Shown here piece by piece: positions 1 through 10,300 of a stretch of DNA of 64,000 nucleotides. The DNA is taken from contig OZ020254.1 in the NCBI GenBank assembly GCA_963971285.1, positions 13,020,001-13,084,000 on the forward strand. The letters are read 5' to 3'. This DNA comes from Astropecten irregularis (lineage: Eukaryota; Echinodermata; Asteroidea; Paxillosida; Astropectinidae). Both the position numbers and the translations under genes were made by a program. The notes under the pieces are model-generated. The model was not told the origin of the DNA. It saw only the letters and a program-made list of their open reading frames with translations, and did not search any database. Within the stretch, counting starts at the first letter, position 1, and every line of letters begins with the position of its first letter.

Positions 1-164
1 TTTTCTGTCGTTGTTTGACTAATTTCTGGATTAATACACCATTTCAGGCGGAAATATTTTAACGGTAGGTTTATACCAGCACCATCTTCATACCCTGAAA
101 TTTATACATAAATCTGTTAACATTTCTGTTTCGGTTTCTTACCAAAGTATGATACTACCTTTAA
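1..164. repeat. Family A TTAA-type MITE, truncated by window edge
   Basis: Only the right part is in the window. It ends in ACCAAAGTATGATACTACCT followed by TTAA, the same end seen in about 20 other copies here. No coding capacity. Confidence 0.8.
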
Positions 165-1005
165 TGCAATGTAAAAGAGAATTTTCATTGTTAAATGTAG
201 GCACATTTTGAAAAACAAGAAAGCTTGGCTTATTATTCTTATCTTCTCATCTACTGTGCAAATTGCACACCATATAACATGTTTGACCACACATGCAAAA
301 TATACATGCCTTTTTCTGATTACATGTTGCTTTTTTGTCTGATGCAATTTATGTTTACTATGTTTACTATATGTAGGCAACGCACAGTATACTAGATGCA
401 TGAAAATATTATGTGTTAATCAAGAACAGTGCAATTCAAGAATTAGTATTCAAATTGTATAACAGTGATGTGGCTACTTATAATTTCACCAATCATTTTA
501 ATTAAAAAGCACATATCTTGTTGTAATTATGAAGAACACTCATATAACTACTTCATGTATGTTAACAACTGGACCTTAGTTAATATTGCCATTTAGTTTT
601 TGTTCAATTTGTTTTGAAATTCCATATGGTCTTGAGACATGGTGCATAGTATCAATTCAATTCCTGTTTTTGTGTATGTTTGTTTAATATTGGTTTGTTT
701 TTATTTATTTTATTTTTTCAATTAATTCTACTTGCATTTCTCTAATACTTTGAGCATTCATACAGCATAATATGCCACTTTTAGTGGGCCATATTCCACA
801 AATTGATGAACGTTATGGTAAGTCACGTATATCATTAATTGTATCATTCATTACAATTTATGTACATGTATTAAAGTGAGAAACACCATGTACAACTGCA
901 CAGACTGAAAACTCATAAAAAAAGGATTTTTCTGCAGCTGTTAAGTCAGAGATGTAATTGGCCTATGTCAACTGTGTCTAGACACAATGTACTAACTACT
1001 TATAG

Positions 1006-1275
1006 TCATTTGTGCACTATGGGCATTTACGAAACTCAGGCTCAGGCTCAGGCTCAGGCTCAGACTCAGGCTCAGGCTCCAGCACTGACAATCCATGTGC
1101 TGAAAATATAGCTTGTGGGTTTTTCATTGAAGCTGAAACTCTGTTTCCCATTTCAAACCAGAGAATTTATCTTAGAACTGCAACCAAAAGCCTCTATTTT
1201 GGTGCCTGCTATTGTAGAATGGATTCATGAAATGGAGCCCGAGCCGAGCCCGAGCCTCTGTTTCATAAACGGTAA
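1006..1275. repeat. MITE-like element with hexamer-rich inverted ends (family G)
   Basis: The left end carries a (CTCAGG)n-type run at about 1030-1083 and the right end an inverted GAGCCCGAGCC-type run followed by CTCTGTTTCATAAACG. Similar elements with CTCAGG/CCTGAG ends lie at 12.8 and 23.8 kb. The Gly-Ser peptide read from the run is a by-product, not a gene. Confidence 0.55.
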
Positions 1276-1425
1276 AACATAGGTGGTATATGCTGATTCT
1301 GTGCTTATTGTTTATAGGCTGATCAATCCACAACATACATGTAAGGCCAAGGAAAAATGATAAATGTCAATATTCCACAGGTGGATTTAGGATTGGCAGA
1401 ACTGGTGGGTAGTACATTAAAGCAG

Positions 1426-2072
1426 AGCGTACACTGTCAACATTTTAGGTAACAATCTCAGTTACATGTTGACCAGGTACCATGTTGCTGAAAATGTTGT
1501 ACACAGAGCAAAACGAGTTTGGTAATATGTTGCCCAACTGTCCGGCGCTCAGATGTTGCTGGAAGAATGGAAATGCATTTATTTCACGGACATGTTGCCA
1601 CTATTAACCCATCAGGAGTAGGCTTTAGGTCATCTGACACAGGGCCTGTTTGTTTAATGCACAAGATCACTGATCTAGCTGATCTAGATAACATTTTAGT
1701 GTACCCTGCAAAGGAAGTGGATCCGCAGATCTGGGATCCTGTGCGTTGAACAAACAGGCCCTCAGTGTGATCATGCAATTTGGACAAAATGGCAGCTACG
1801 GAGTTATCTAAAACAACATAAAAAACCTAATCAGTTTATGGGTAGCATGTTCCCCTCTGTGGGATGTCGCATGCAAACAAGACAAGACTAAAAAGAAAGT
1901 TGCAATGGCAAGATATATGCCAGATTCTCATTACCTCAGCAACATCTCGGTAACATGTTGGCCAAATGTTGCTAGTGTACACAGGGCGCAAAGTCTTGTT
2001 TCCCTGGTGTGTCGCCCTACCTGAGCAACATGTTACCGAGATTGTTACCGAAAATGTTGACAGTGTACACTC
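1426..2072. mobile_element. Inverted-repeat DNA element, about 650 bp
   Basis: The left end (GCGTACACTGTCAACATTTT and onward for about 45 bp) is mirrored by the right end (AAAATGTTGACAGTGTACAC). There is no transposase ORF. A second small element sits inside it at 1641-1762. A degraded fragment of the same family is recognisable near 21.7-21.8 kb. Confidence 0.7.
1641..1762. mobile_element. Short MITE with AGGGCCTGTTTG ends, nested
   Basis: About 122 bp bounded by AGGGCCTGTTTG and CAAACAGGCCCT, perfect inverted ends, inside the larger inverted-repeat element. It must be the younger insertion. Confidence 0.65.
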
Positions 2073-2145
2073 AGCTTTGAGTATAAGCTATAAAAAGAGC
2101 TTTACGCCATTATCACTGGCCCATGTTAATAGTATCGCTTACATG

Positions 2146-2299
2146 AATAGCGCTTCGCACTAATGACGTCACAAAATCCCCGGATGTCAGACAAACATTG
2201 TCTCACACATGTAGTGTACATGGACGCGCACACCCACACACGTTTGCAATGTTTGTCTGATATCTGGTGCTATTTTTAGCGCAAGTGCGGAGTGCTATT
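2146..2299. mobile_element. Family D MITE (AATAGCGC ends)
   Basis: Bounded by AATAGCGCTTCGCAC and GTGCGGAGTGCTATT. It contains the family signature TGACGTCA next to one end and the CAGACAAACATTG motif. Other copies are at 28.2, 46.2, 53.2 and 55.1 kb, in both orientations. Confidence 0.7.
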
Positions 2300-2719
2300 G
2301 GTTTCATATTCATGCAATGTAAAAATCATTATTATACAAAGTAAACGTTATCCATATTACAATGCATATTTACAACACACTTGACCAAATCTACATTTAA
2401 GTTCATTGTCCAGCATAATAAAAAAACATTGTAAAACATTGTGTCCACATATGTGATTATCATCATCATGTAATTAAGTGTGAAATGATTTCGAAAAATA
2501 AACCAAATCCACTCTTTGGACATTTAGACGTCTATTGGTCATTGTTTTCAAAAGACTTTGGGCAGCTTAGGACATTATGTAAAAGCAATTCTACTGTATG
2601 TACACAATGAAGTTTCATAAAATTTTCATTAGTGAAAATAGAGAAAATTTACACACAAATCTACATGTAGCCTCAACATGACAGAAGATTGCAGTTATGA
2701 CAGCTATGCAATGAATTAC

Positions 2720-3140
2720 CGGTATTGTGTCGAGAACTATTACATGAAAATTAAACTGTTTATCACTTCAAGATTCAGATATGTGATAGAGCTATGTCTT
2801 GGCTATCACCATGTAGAATTTAAGGAAAATCGGGCTGAAAAGGAGGGGAAAAAACTAAAACTGAATTACCCAACCTCAAAACCCGATTTTCATCTTTCTT
2901 TAAATACACATTATGTATGTTTTGACCACTTATTCTGGAATACTGCAAATTTGTTTTTCAAGAGTACTCTTTCAATTGGTCACATTTTCGCCAATTTTAG
3001 CCCAAATATGCTTAAATTCTACATGGTGATAGCCAAGACATGATTTTATCATATAACTGAATCGTGAAGTGATAAACATTTTAATTTTAACATAATGGTT
3101 CCCCGACAAAGTGTTGCGTTTTTTGGGGGACACGCTGTAT
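2720..3140. mobile_element. Long inverted-repeat element, mariner-like right end
   Basis: A segment at about 2720-2840 is repeated in inverse at about 2985-3100 (shared motif CTTGGCTATCACCATGTAGA and its complement). The right end reads GGGGGACACGCTGTATA, resembling Tc1/mariner-type MITE ends. A related fragment is near 21.12-21.23 kb. The superfamily is inference. Confidence 0.5.
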
Positions 3141-4228
3141 ATCAACTTACTAACAGATACATGTATGTACATTAATGAAACATCTAATGTAGTTAACATG
3201 TATGAATACATAATATACAAATCAAGAAGCACATTCATGTGTTGTTGTTTCTATCCAACACTGAGGACAAAGGAAGGGAAAGGATTCCTACAATCAGAAC
3301 TTGATGCTACAACTGGACATTTATACACTTGAATAAGGCTGCAGAGTACAGAACTGGACAGAAGTTTGCTAGTTGGGGAAAATTCTTGCCAAGTCAAGAA
3401 ACTCCAGACAAGTTACCGACTAAAACTGCCTGAAATGTATGCTTGTGTCTGGCCCTCGGGCAATATTAGTCTATGCGATAGACGCACTCGCCGTACAGCG
3501 AGCAAGCCTCTATCACATGCGTGCAGATTTCCTGATTTATTATGCAAGCCAACCCAGCACTGACCTCTCTAAGCTTTGACCAATCAGGGGGCATCTACTT
3601 TCGTATCATATGGCGAGCGCGTCTATCACGCAGATAGCATAGATATAGAATAACATTATTATTTATTCTTTTGATATCTATGGTAGATAGCTGCTGCTGC
3701 GCGGACACGCAAATTTGACCAATCAACACCCTCCATCACGATCCTGACGGAAATGTTCTCAAAACAGATCTGATTGGCTGATGTGCCACGTTGCATAAAA
3801 TGTGCATGCATGCATGTATCAGACGTTCATATACATAGTGACACAGAGAAGAATGGGTGATACTCAGAATAGGTGAATATCTGGTGAACATTAAAATCTG
3901 CTCCGCAAATTTTTTTTCCATGCATCTCTATGAAAATGGCCCCAGTATGAAAAATACCGGTTGTTCCTGTACCTTCTAAACCCCCAATGAGAGGCTTACT
4001 GTTTAAATTCTTTGCAAACATTACAAAAGGCCCTATAAGAAATAGTCACCAATAAATTATTTCAGAGTCTGATAACTGATTTGGCAAGTGCTTCAAACAA
4101 AATACAGTCAGCAAATGTTCATTGGTGAATTTTGTGGGTTATTTCATTTGAAAGCAAATAATCATTCACAATTGTCTATGATTTACTTTTTCAATTTAAA
4201 TTCATTGGCAAAGTAGGTAGTATTCAGC

Positions 4229-4594
4229 TTTAAACGTACTATCATACTTTGGTAGCATACCGAAACAGACATCTTCACAGATTTACATGTACCTATAACT
4301 AATGATGGTAAAAACATACAATTCTGACTGAAATGCTGTATTTATCCAGAAAAGAGTCAAAGAGTCAAACCAATGACCATAACATATTTTGATCATTTAA
4401 AGACCACAAATAACGGTGGAAAGATTTAATTTGAAAAACAATACTGTGGGTGTTTATTTTTTTACTGTTTTATCAAAAAGTGGACACCATATGGGACTGA
4501 AAATTTCACAGATGACTGTTACTGTACATTGATACTTTTGCCCATGAATCTGCATTTCCGTTGACAAAAACCAAAGTATGATATTACCTTTTAA
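4229..4594. mobile_element. Family A TTAA-type MITE, near full length
   Basis: Starts TTAAACGTACTATCATACTTTGG and ends CCAAAGTATGATATTACCTT plus TTAA. It is about 360 bp, with inverted ends and a central GATCTTTTAAAAGATC-type palindromic motif (degenerate here). Confidence 0.75.
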
Positions 4595-5029
4595 GAGGAG
4601 GCTCCACCAATTATGGCTGAATCAATTTGTTTATGGAAGTTACAAAATGTATGCATTTTATTATGAGGCAATCAAAGTCAAGATAAGCAAAGCTTATCAA
4701 GTGGTGCCCTTAAAAATAACAATAAATATTTCAAAGGTAAGAAATCAATCGAAGACAATGGATAATTTAGATATTACAGTACAAAAAAATTTACAATATA
4801 CCTCACAGAGTTTAAAAAATATAAGCGCCCACATCTTTACTCAGTTTTAAAATCGGGGCAAAAAAAAAACCGAGTAATTAAGCAACGAATATAAAATATG
4901 AAAGAGATAATTTGTATTACACGTAATTCTTCCCTTCATTAAATGAGGAAATATGAAGAGGATATGAAAGATCTACAACTCTACAACTACCTTGGTTAGT
5001 CATTGAAAAGTGAAAAAAGAAAAATTTAC

Positions 5030-5125
5030 CGGAGCGGGATTCAAAGCACCAACCCCTGGAATACCGTACAAGTGCTCTACCAACTGAGCTATCCAGCCCT
5101 ACGTTGGTGGTGACCCCAATACGCC
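5030..5125 (-). repeat. tRNA-derived SINE head, degraded copy
   Basis: On the minus strand this reads AGCTCAGTTGGTAGAGC (box A-like) followed by a decayed box B (GCTTTGAATCCCGC). The flanks match the better copy at 8.64-8.77 kb, including the GGTCACCACCAACGTA leader, so this is a dispersed SINE and not a tRNA gene. Confidence 0.55.
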
Positions 5126-6079
5126 ATTAGTCAATTATCTTTGTTTGTTTGGCAGTCAGAAGCCATGAAACCAGTCACATACTGCTGCATACAGGACTAC
5201 AGGTATATCCCAAGGATTATTTACCTGCAGCATTAGTAATACTGCAACCAGAGGAACAGCTAGATTATGTAAATGTCTCTAGCATAAGCAGCACCAACAC
5301 AGGCCCAAAAGCCTCATAGACAATGAGCATGGACCATGAAAAAATTAGAGTTCTCAACCCCGACTAAATCTAAGGTCTGACTTAAGAAATTGATGGAACA
5401 GACCTCAGGGAACATTTCGAAGTACTATGTGGCCTCAAATTGTGGTAACACTTTTGTGTAATATCCCAAAAATTATTGCAATATTCCCCCCCCAAAATTA
5501 AGAAAAACAAAAGAAAATTCAACAAATGGGTTTTAAAAGCTCTTGCTTCTGACTTATTATAAAAAAATTTAATTTCTCTGTGAATGGATAATTAATTATA
5601 TAATCACATAATCATTCACCAAAATACATATCAAGGACTTGGGGGGGCAGAAAATACGACCATGCCCCTTTTTTTTCAGTTGTATTGTGAATCTTGTTAT
5701 TGTTGATCCTCAAACGATGCCACATTTTCTCGAAAGTGATACCACAACTTGAAGCAACATATACTATCTAGCAAAGCTGTTAATGGTATAAACGTCCATT
5801 TTATGAAGTCAAACCATAGATGTAGTGGGTGTTGAGCTAAACACATGAACAAGAGGGTTTTCAGAACTTTGCTCCCTGACTATCACAAGCAAGTTGAAAG
5901 TTGATGCACAAAGAAACTGTCAATGTGTTTATAAAGGCTACCTGTACTCTAAAATAAGTCGGTGGGCAAGAGTGGTGGGAGTTTCAAATTGACGGGAAGG
6001 GCTGTAGTTTGGAGTCTTTTAATTTTGCAAACAGATTTTAGGTTCATGCAATTAGATTTCAGGATATGTCAGTGCACAA
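5126..6079. other. Intergenic or 3' flank of the Ig-TM-NACHT gene
   Basis: No coding exon, RNA gene or clear transposon end was recognised. The part nearest 6080 is expected to be 3' untranslated sequence of the minus-strand gene. No obvious AATAAA was found on the minus strand close to the stop codon. Confidence 0.4.
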
Positions 6080-7335
6080 TTAGCTTGACAGCCAACCTCT
6101 GTCACGAAGATGTGAAACAGCCTCACTGATTTCTGAACTGTTTCCAAGCGCATGACTGTTGGCAGCATAATAACAAGCTGCAAAGTAATCCCGAAAATGG
6201 AATAAAAACTCAACATTTTCTTTCAGTTTGGTCCCAATTGTCACGGTTTCTTTCGACAGAGCACCAATTTTGAAACCATACTCAAGAGCGCTGGTGACAT
6301 CGGAGAAGTCCGAAGGAGAAAAATCTTTCGCTGCAACTAATCCCTCAAATGCGACCTTACCAATGTTCTTCTTGTATTCCCATATTTCGTCCTGATTGAA
6401 CGAGTGACCCTTTTGGGTAGCATGACTTTCCAGTGCCTCTACCACTTTGTTGTAGAGGTCACTGTTTTGCTTTGGGAGGGATTGATTTGAATGCCAGATG
6501 ATGCACAGTAGCAGGAGCATGAATGGTGACTTTGCAAGTGAGGAGATGGCTTCACTTGACTTAATTTCTTCCATGAGTGCATCATTAGTACTTTCGTACA
6601 GCTTTTCGATGTATGTCGCCATCTCTTCGAAATCATAACCTGTTGTCTTGACTACAGAGTAACCGTTGTTAAGTTTTTGAAGGGTTTGAAGTTGATGGGG
6701 GCTCATGGTGATCAGGATTTTACATTTTCTGAGTGCATCTACTGACAACAAATCTTTAAAAGAAAAGTCCTCTTTGGCTATGCTGCCTTTTACTTGCAAG
6801 GATGAGTCTTCCAGCAGAAACAGCACCTTGTCCTGATGTCTGGCGATGAGCTTCTTAATCTGCTGCTTGGTTATATCAGACTCTGCTGGAAGGAGCTTGC
6901 AAATGGCATCGCACACACCGGAGGCACCCTGATTCATGTCTTTCTTTTCTAGAGCGATTACAAACATGAAGTCTTCGCCTAACCTTTCACAGGCCCATTC
7001 ATATGCAATCTTCTTGATGATGGTCGCCCTCCCGATCCCCGCACTCCCGACAAGAGCAACCCGGTGTTTATCACCTAGATAGTTCATGAAATCGCTTACC
7101 GTTTTCAGAGGGGTCTTCTGTTTATTTCGGGGGGAATTTTCGCCTGAGCATTGGCCTTGACTGAATGACTGTTTGGCAGTGATGATGTTATGTCCAAGTT
7201 CATAGAGCGCCGGATGGACATACATGTCATCAATTGTCCTCATACTCAGTTCATCAGCGATGTGGGTAGGTATTTTGTTCAGTTTCTCTTGGTAGAGTGT
7301 CTTCAGGTGGTGCACCAACTCATGTCTAATGGGAT
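6080..7335 (-). CDS. Ig-TM-NACHT gene exon 5 (NACHT-like NTPase, stop codon)
   Basis: A single 1256-base exon after the acceptor TTTGCTCGTAG. Residues 213-305 form a linker with a RTIDDMYVHP motif like the segment before many NACHT domains. Walker A lies at 7022-7048 (GSAGIGRAT) and the Walker B region at 6806-6823 (LFLLED). Both deviate: no Lys and no Ser/Thr in the P-loop, and LEDSS in place of the usual LDGxDE. The FLFHFRDYFAACYYA stretch near the end fits the C-terminal part of the NACHT/winged-helix unit. TAA is at 6080-6082. NACHT membership is well supported; NTPase activity is doubtful. Confidence 0.85.
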
Positions 7336-10300
7336 CTACGAGCAAAGAAAAATAATACCTTTAATTCAGGCATACATACATGTACGTTGAAAAAATGCAA
7401 CAATTACCGTAAGTGATCCATTTCACTTTCTCAGTGTCATCCATATAGCTACATGTATATTACAATTACTAGAGCGCTAGCTCTGCATTCTTTGTGAGTA
7501 TATGCTTTGAAGCCGTCCTGGGCGCAGTCATTTTGAATTTGAGTGCGTGTCTGTGCAGGAATAAGAAAACTTTGACTGAAATGACTATAAAAGAGAGTAG
7601 GGGGCCTACTCTATATGCAACATACAACTATGCGTGAACAGCACCGGTAGCGCGTCTTGATTGATGCATGCAATCATTGCGTGACTGAAATGCAGAGTGT
7701 GTGCGCACTAAACTGCGCAAAATGAAACACTCATTTACCAAAGGTGCATCAGATTTTGGGAGTATTGGGCTTCTATAACACACCTATGTTACAAACGCAG
7801 ACTATTATGCAAATAGATGTACAAGAGACAATTTTGTGTTTTCCATAGGTTTGTGCACAAACATGGATGTGCCCAACAGGCATCACTCTGTACACAGAGC
7901 TAGAGCTCTAATAAGTTTAATATAGCTCTATGGTGTCATCTCATCTGCTTATTATTATAAGCTCCGACAAGGTCCATAGAACAAGCCTCTTGACAATACA
8001 GGGTAAATAAAGGAACAATTTTAACGGTGTGTTTCTACCACCATCATCTTCATATCACCTGTAAGTTATAGGTAAATCTGTGAACATTTCTGTTTTGGTT
8101 TCTTACCAAAGTATGATACTACCTTTAATCTATAACTGAATAAAAATCCCAGCACTAGTACATAAACCTTTATTCCAAAAGATATGTAAGTCTCACCTTC
8201 CTCTCCAAGTTCAATATTTTCATATTTTTTAGCATTCTCACAATTGCATTTCCTCCATATCTGCAAGTCAGAAAAGGAATAAAAAATCGATCAATATTTT
8301 TCTGTATGCATGCTACTTTCCTAATTAAAGGAATACATCATTGGTAAGGTCACAGGACAGCACTCACACTTTGTCTGATCACACATGTACATGAAATAAT
8401 GAACCTGTGAAGATTTGAGCTCAATAGGACATCATGAGTCATGAGAAAATAGCGAAAACCCGACCGACTCAATTTTTCTTATAAAAAATTAAGAATGGTT
8501 TAATTAATACCCCGAGATCAAAACTGTTTTTGGTTTTGGTTTACTCATTTCTGGATAAATTAAAATACAGCATTTCAGGTGAAAATATTTTCGTGAAATA
8601 ACCACAAGGGAAACTGACTGAGTTTTTTTAAGTCATTGAAAAGTGAACAAAGAAAGATTGACTGGAGCGGGATTCGAACCGGCGACCTCCTGAATACCGT
8701 ACAGGCGCTCTACCAACTGAGCCATCCAGCCCTACGTTGGTGGTGACCCCAATAGTCAACTATTGACACACACCGCCACACCCCAGGGATCGTTTCAATG
8801 ATACACGCAACAATGCTGCAACCTGGGAACGGCACATGAAAATATTTCAACGGTATGTTTCTACCAGCAGCATCTGCATACCTTGAGTAAAAGGGGATAA
8901 CTAAAACAACTCAAGTGAGGGTGTCCTTTATGTTCGGATGAACGATCTTTGGAAAAGACACTATTAAAATCTTGATTTCTTTGAAAAAACCCAGCATCTG
9001 ATGAACCAAGAGTTCCCATGGTGACTGTTTGCACTGTTTATGAACTGTTGAGACCAAAAAGATTTTTTGGTCGCTGTTTTACTAATTTCTGGATAAATAC
9101 ACCATTTCAGGCGGAAACATTTTAACGATATGTTTCTACCACCATCACCTTCATACCCTGTAAGTTATACATGAATCTGTGAACATTTCTGTTTTGGTTT
9201 CTTACCAAAGTATGATACTAGCTTTAACAGGTAGGTTCTTGATTTTTATTAACTAGCCCACTGGGCAAACAAGGAAGCGAGTCTAGCTAGCTAGCTAGCA
9301 CGGAGTAATTTTTGCTAGACATTGTACACCATGCTAGTACTACATGTACTTCCACTCTGCCTGCTGTGTAAGAATTTAAACATACGATAAACATGAACAA
9401 TACATTTGAAAAACAAATTTTCACATACCTTGAAATAAAATATAAGAGCGAATATTATGACAGCCACGACAATCACAACGATGATAATGCCTGCAATGTC
9501 TCCTCCACTAAGCCCGTCAGTCTGCTTATCGTTGTCATTTGCATTTGCCATCGTTGGTGCTACTAGTGGTGCTTTGGTCACATCTGCAGTACAACAAATA
9601 CCACATCAAATCAGTGAAACTTCCTTGAACACGGGGGATGACAATGTTTGTGAATTTTGTAATAATAATAATAATAATAATTTAGGCATTTATATAGCGT
9701 TCTTACACACAAGAAGGGTATCATATCACAATGCTTTACACTAATATTATCCCTGGTCATCAGGCCATTTTACATTCTTGAAACAATATCTCAGCTCCCT
9801 TGTACCAGCCAAGACGGCCAATGTTTCATATTGCTCCTCTGAATTCTGGGAATATGTTTTCTTGTTCATGAATATGAATGATTTTTGTCGGGAGATAGAT
9901 ACATCAAATCAGGCTTGCCCTTCACCGACGTGGTACCTGCCACGATATTGGATTCGATTTAAACCGCTGACCCTAGCTAGCTCGGTGGCCTATGCGGTAT
10001 GGAATCTGCACTAGTAAGCAAGAGGTTGTGGGTTCGAATCCCACATGAGTCACTAGTGCATGATTTTTTCATGTGCACTCAACAAGCACTGACAGCATGA
10101 GTATGCATTGCTCACACATCGGTGAAGGGCAAGCCTAATTTGCATGTTTACTTGTTGCATAAATGTGCTGAAAACAACCATCAGACAAATGAAATGACAC
10201 ACGTTTTTAATGCAATTATGTTCAGCGCTGTACATGTATGACTCAACGTCGGAAATTTGGTCTCTACAGTCCGTGACTCGGCCTCGGCCTCGAGGGATTT

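Noticed and set aside
1012..1230. Gly-Ser-rich small ORF
   Set aside because: It comes from a CTCAGG-type run at the end of a repeat seen at three other places.
8660..8731. Functional tRNA-Thr gene
   Set aside because: Position 33 is not U, the T stem has a mismatch, and flanking sequence is shared with another dispersed copy.
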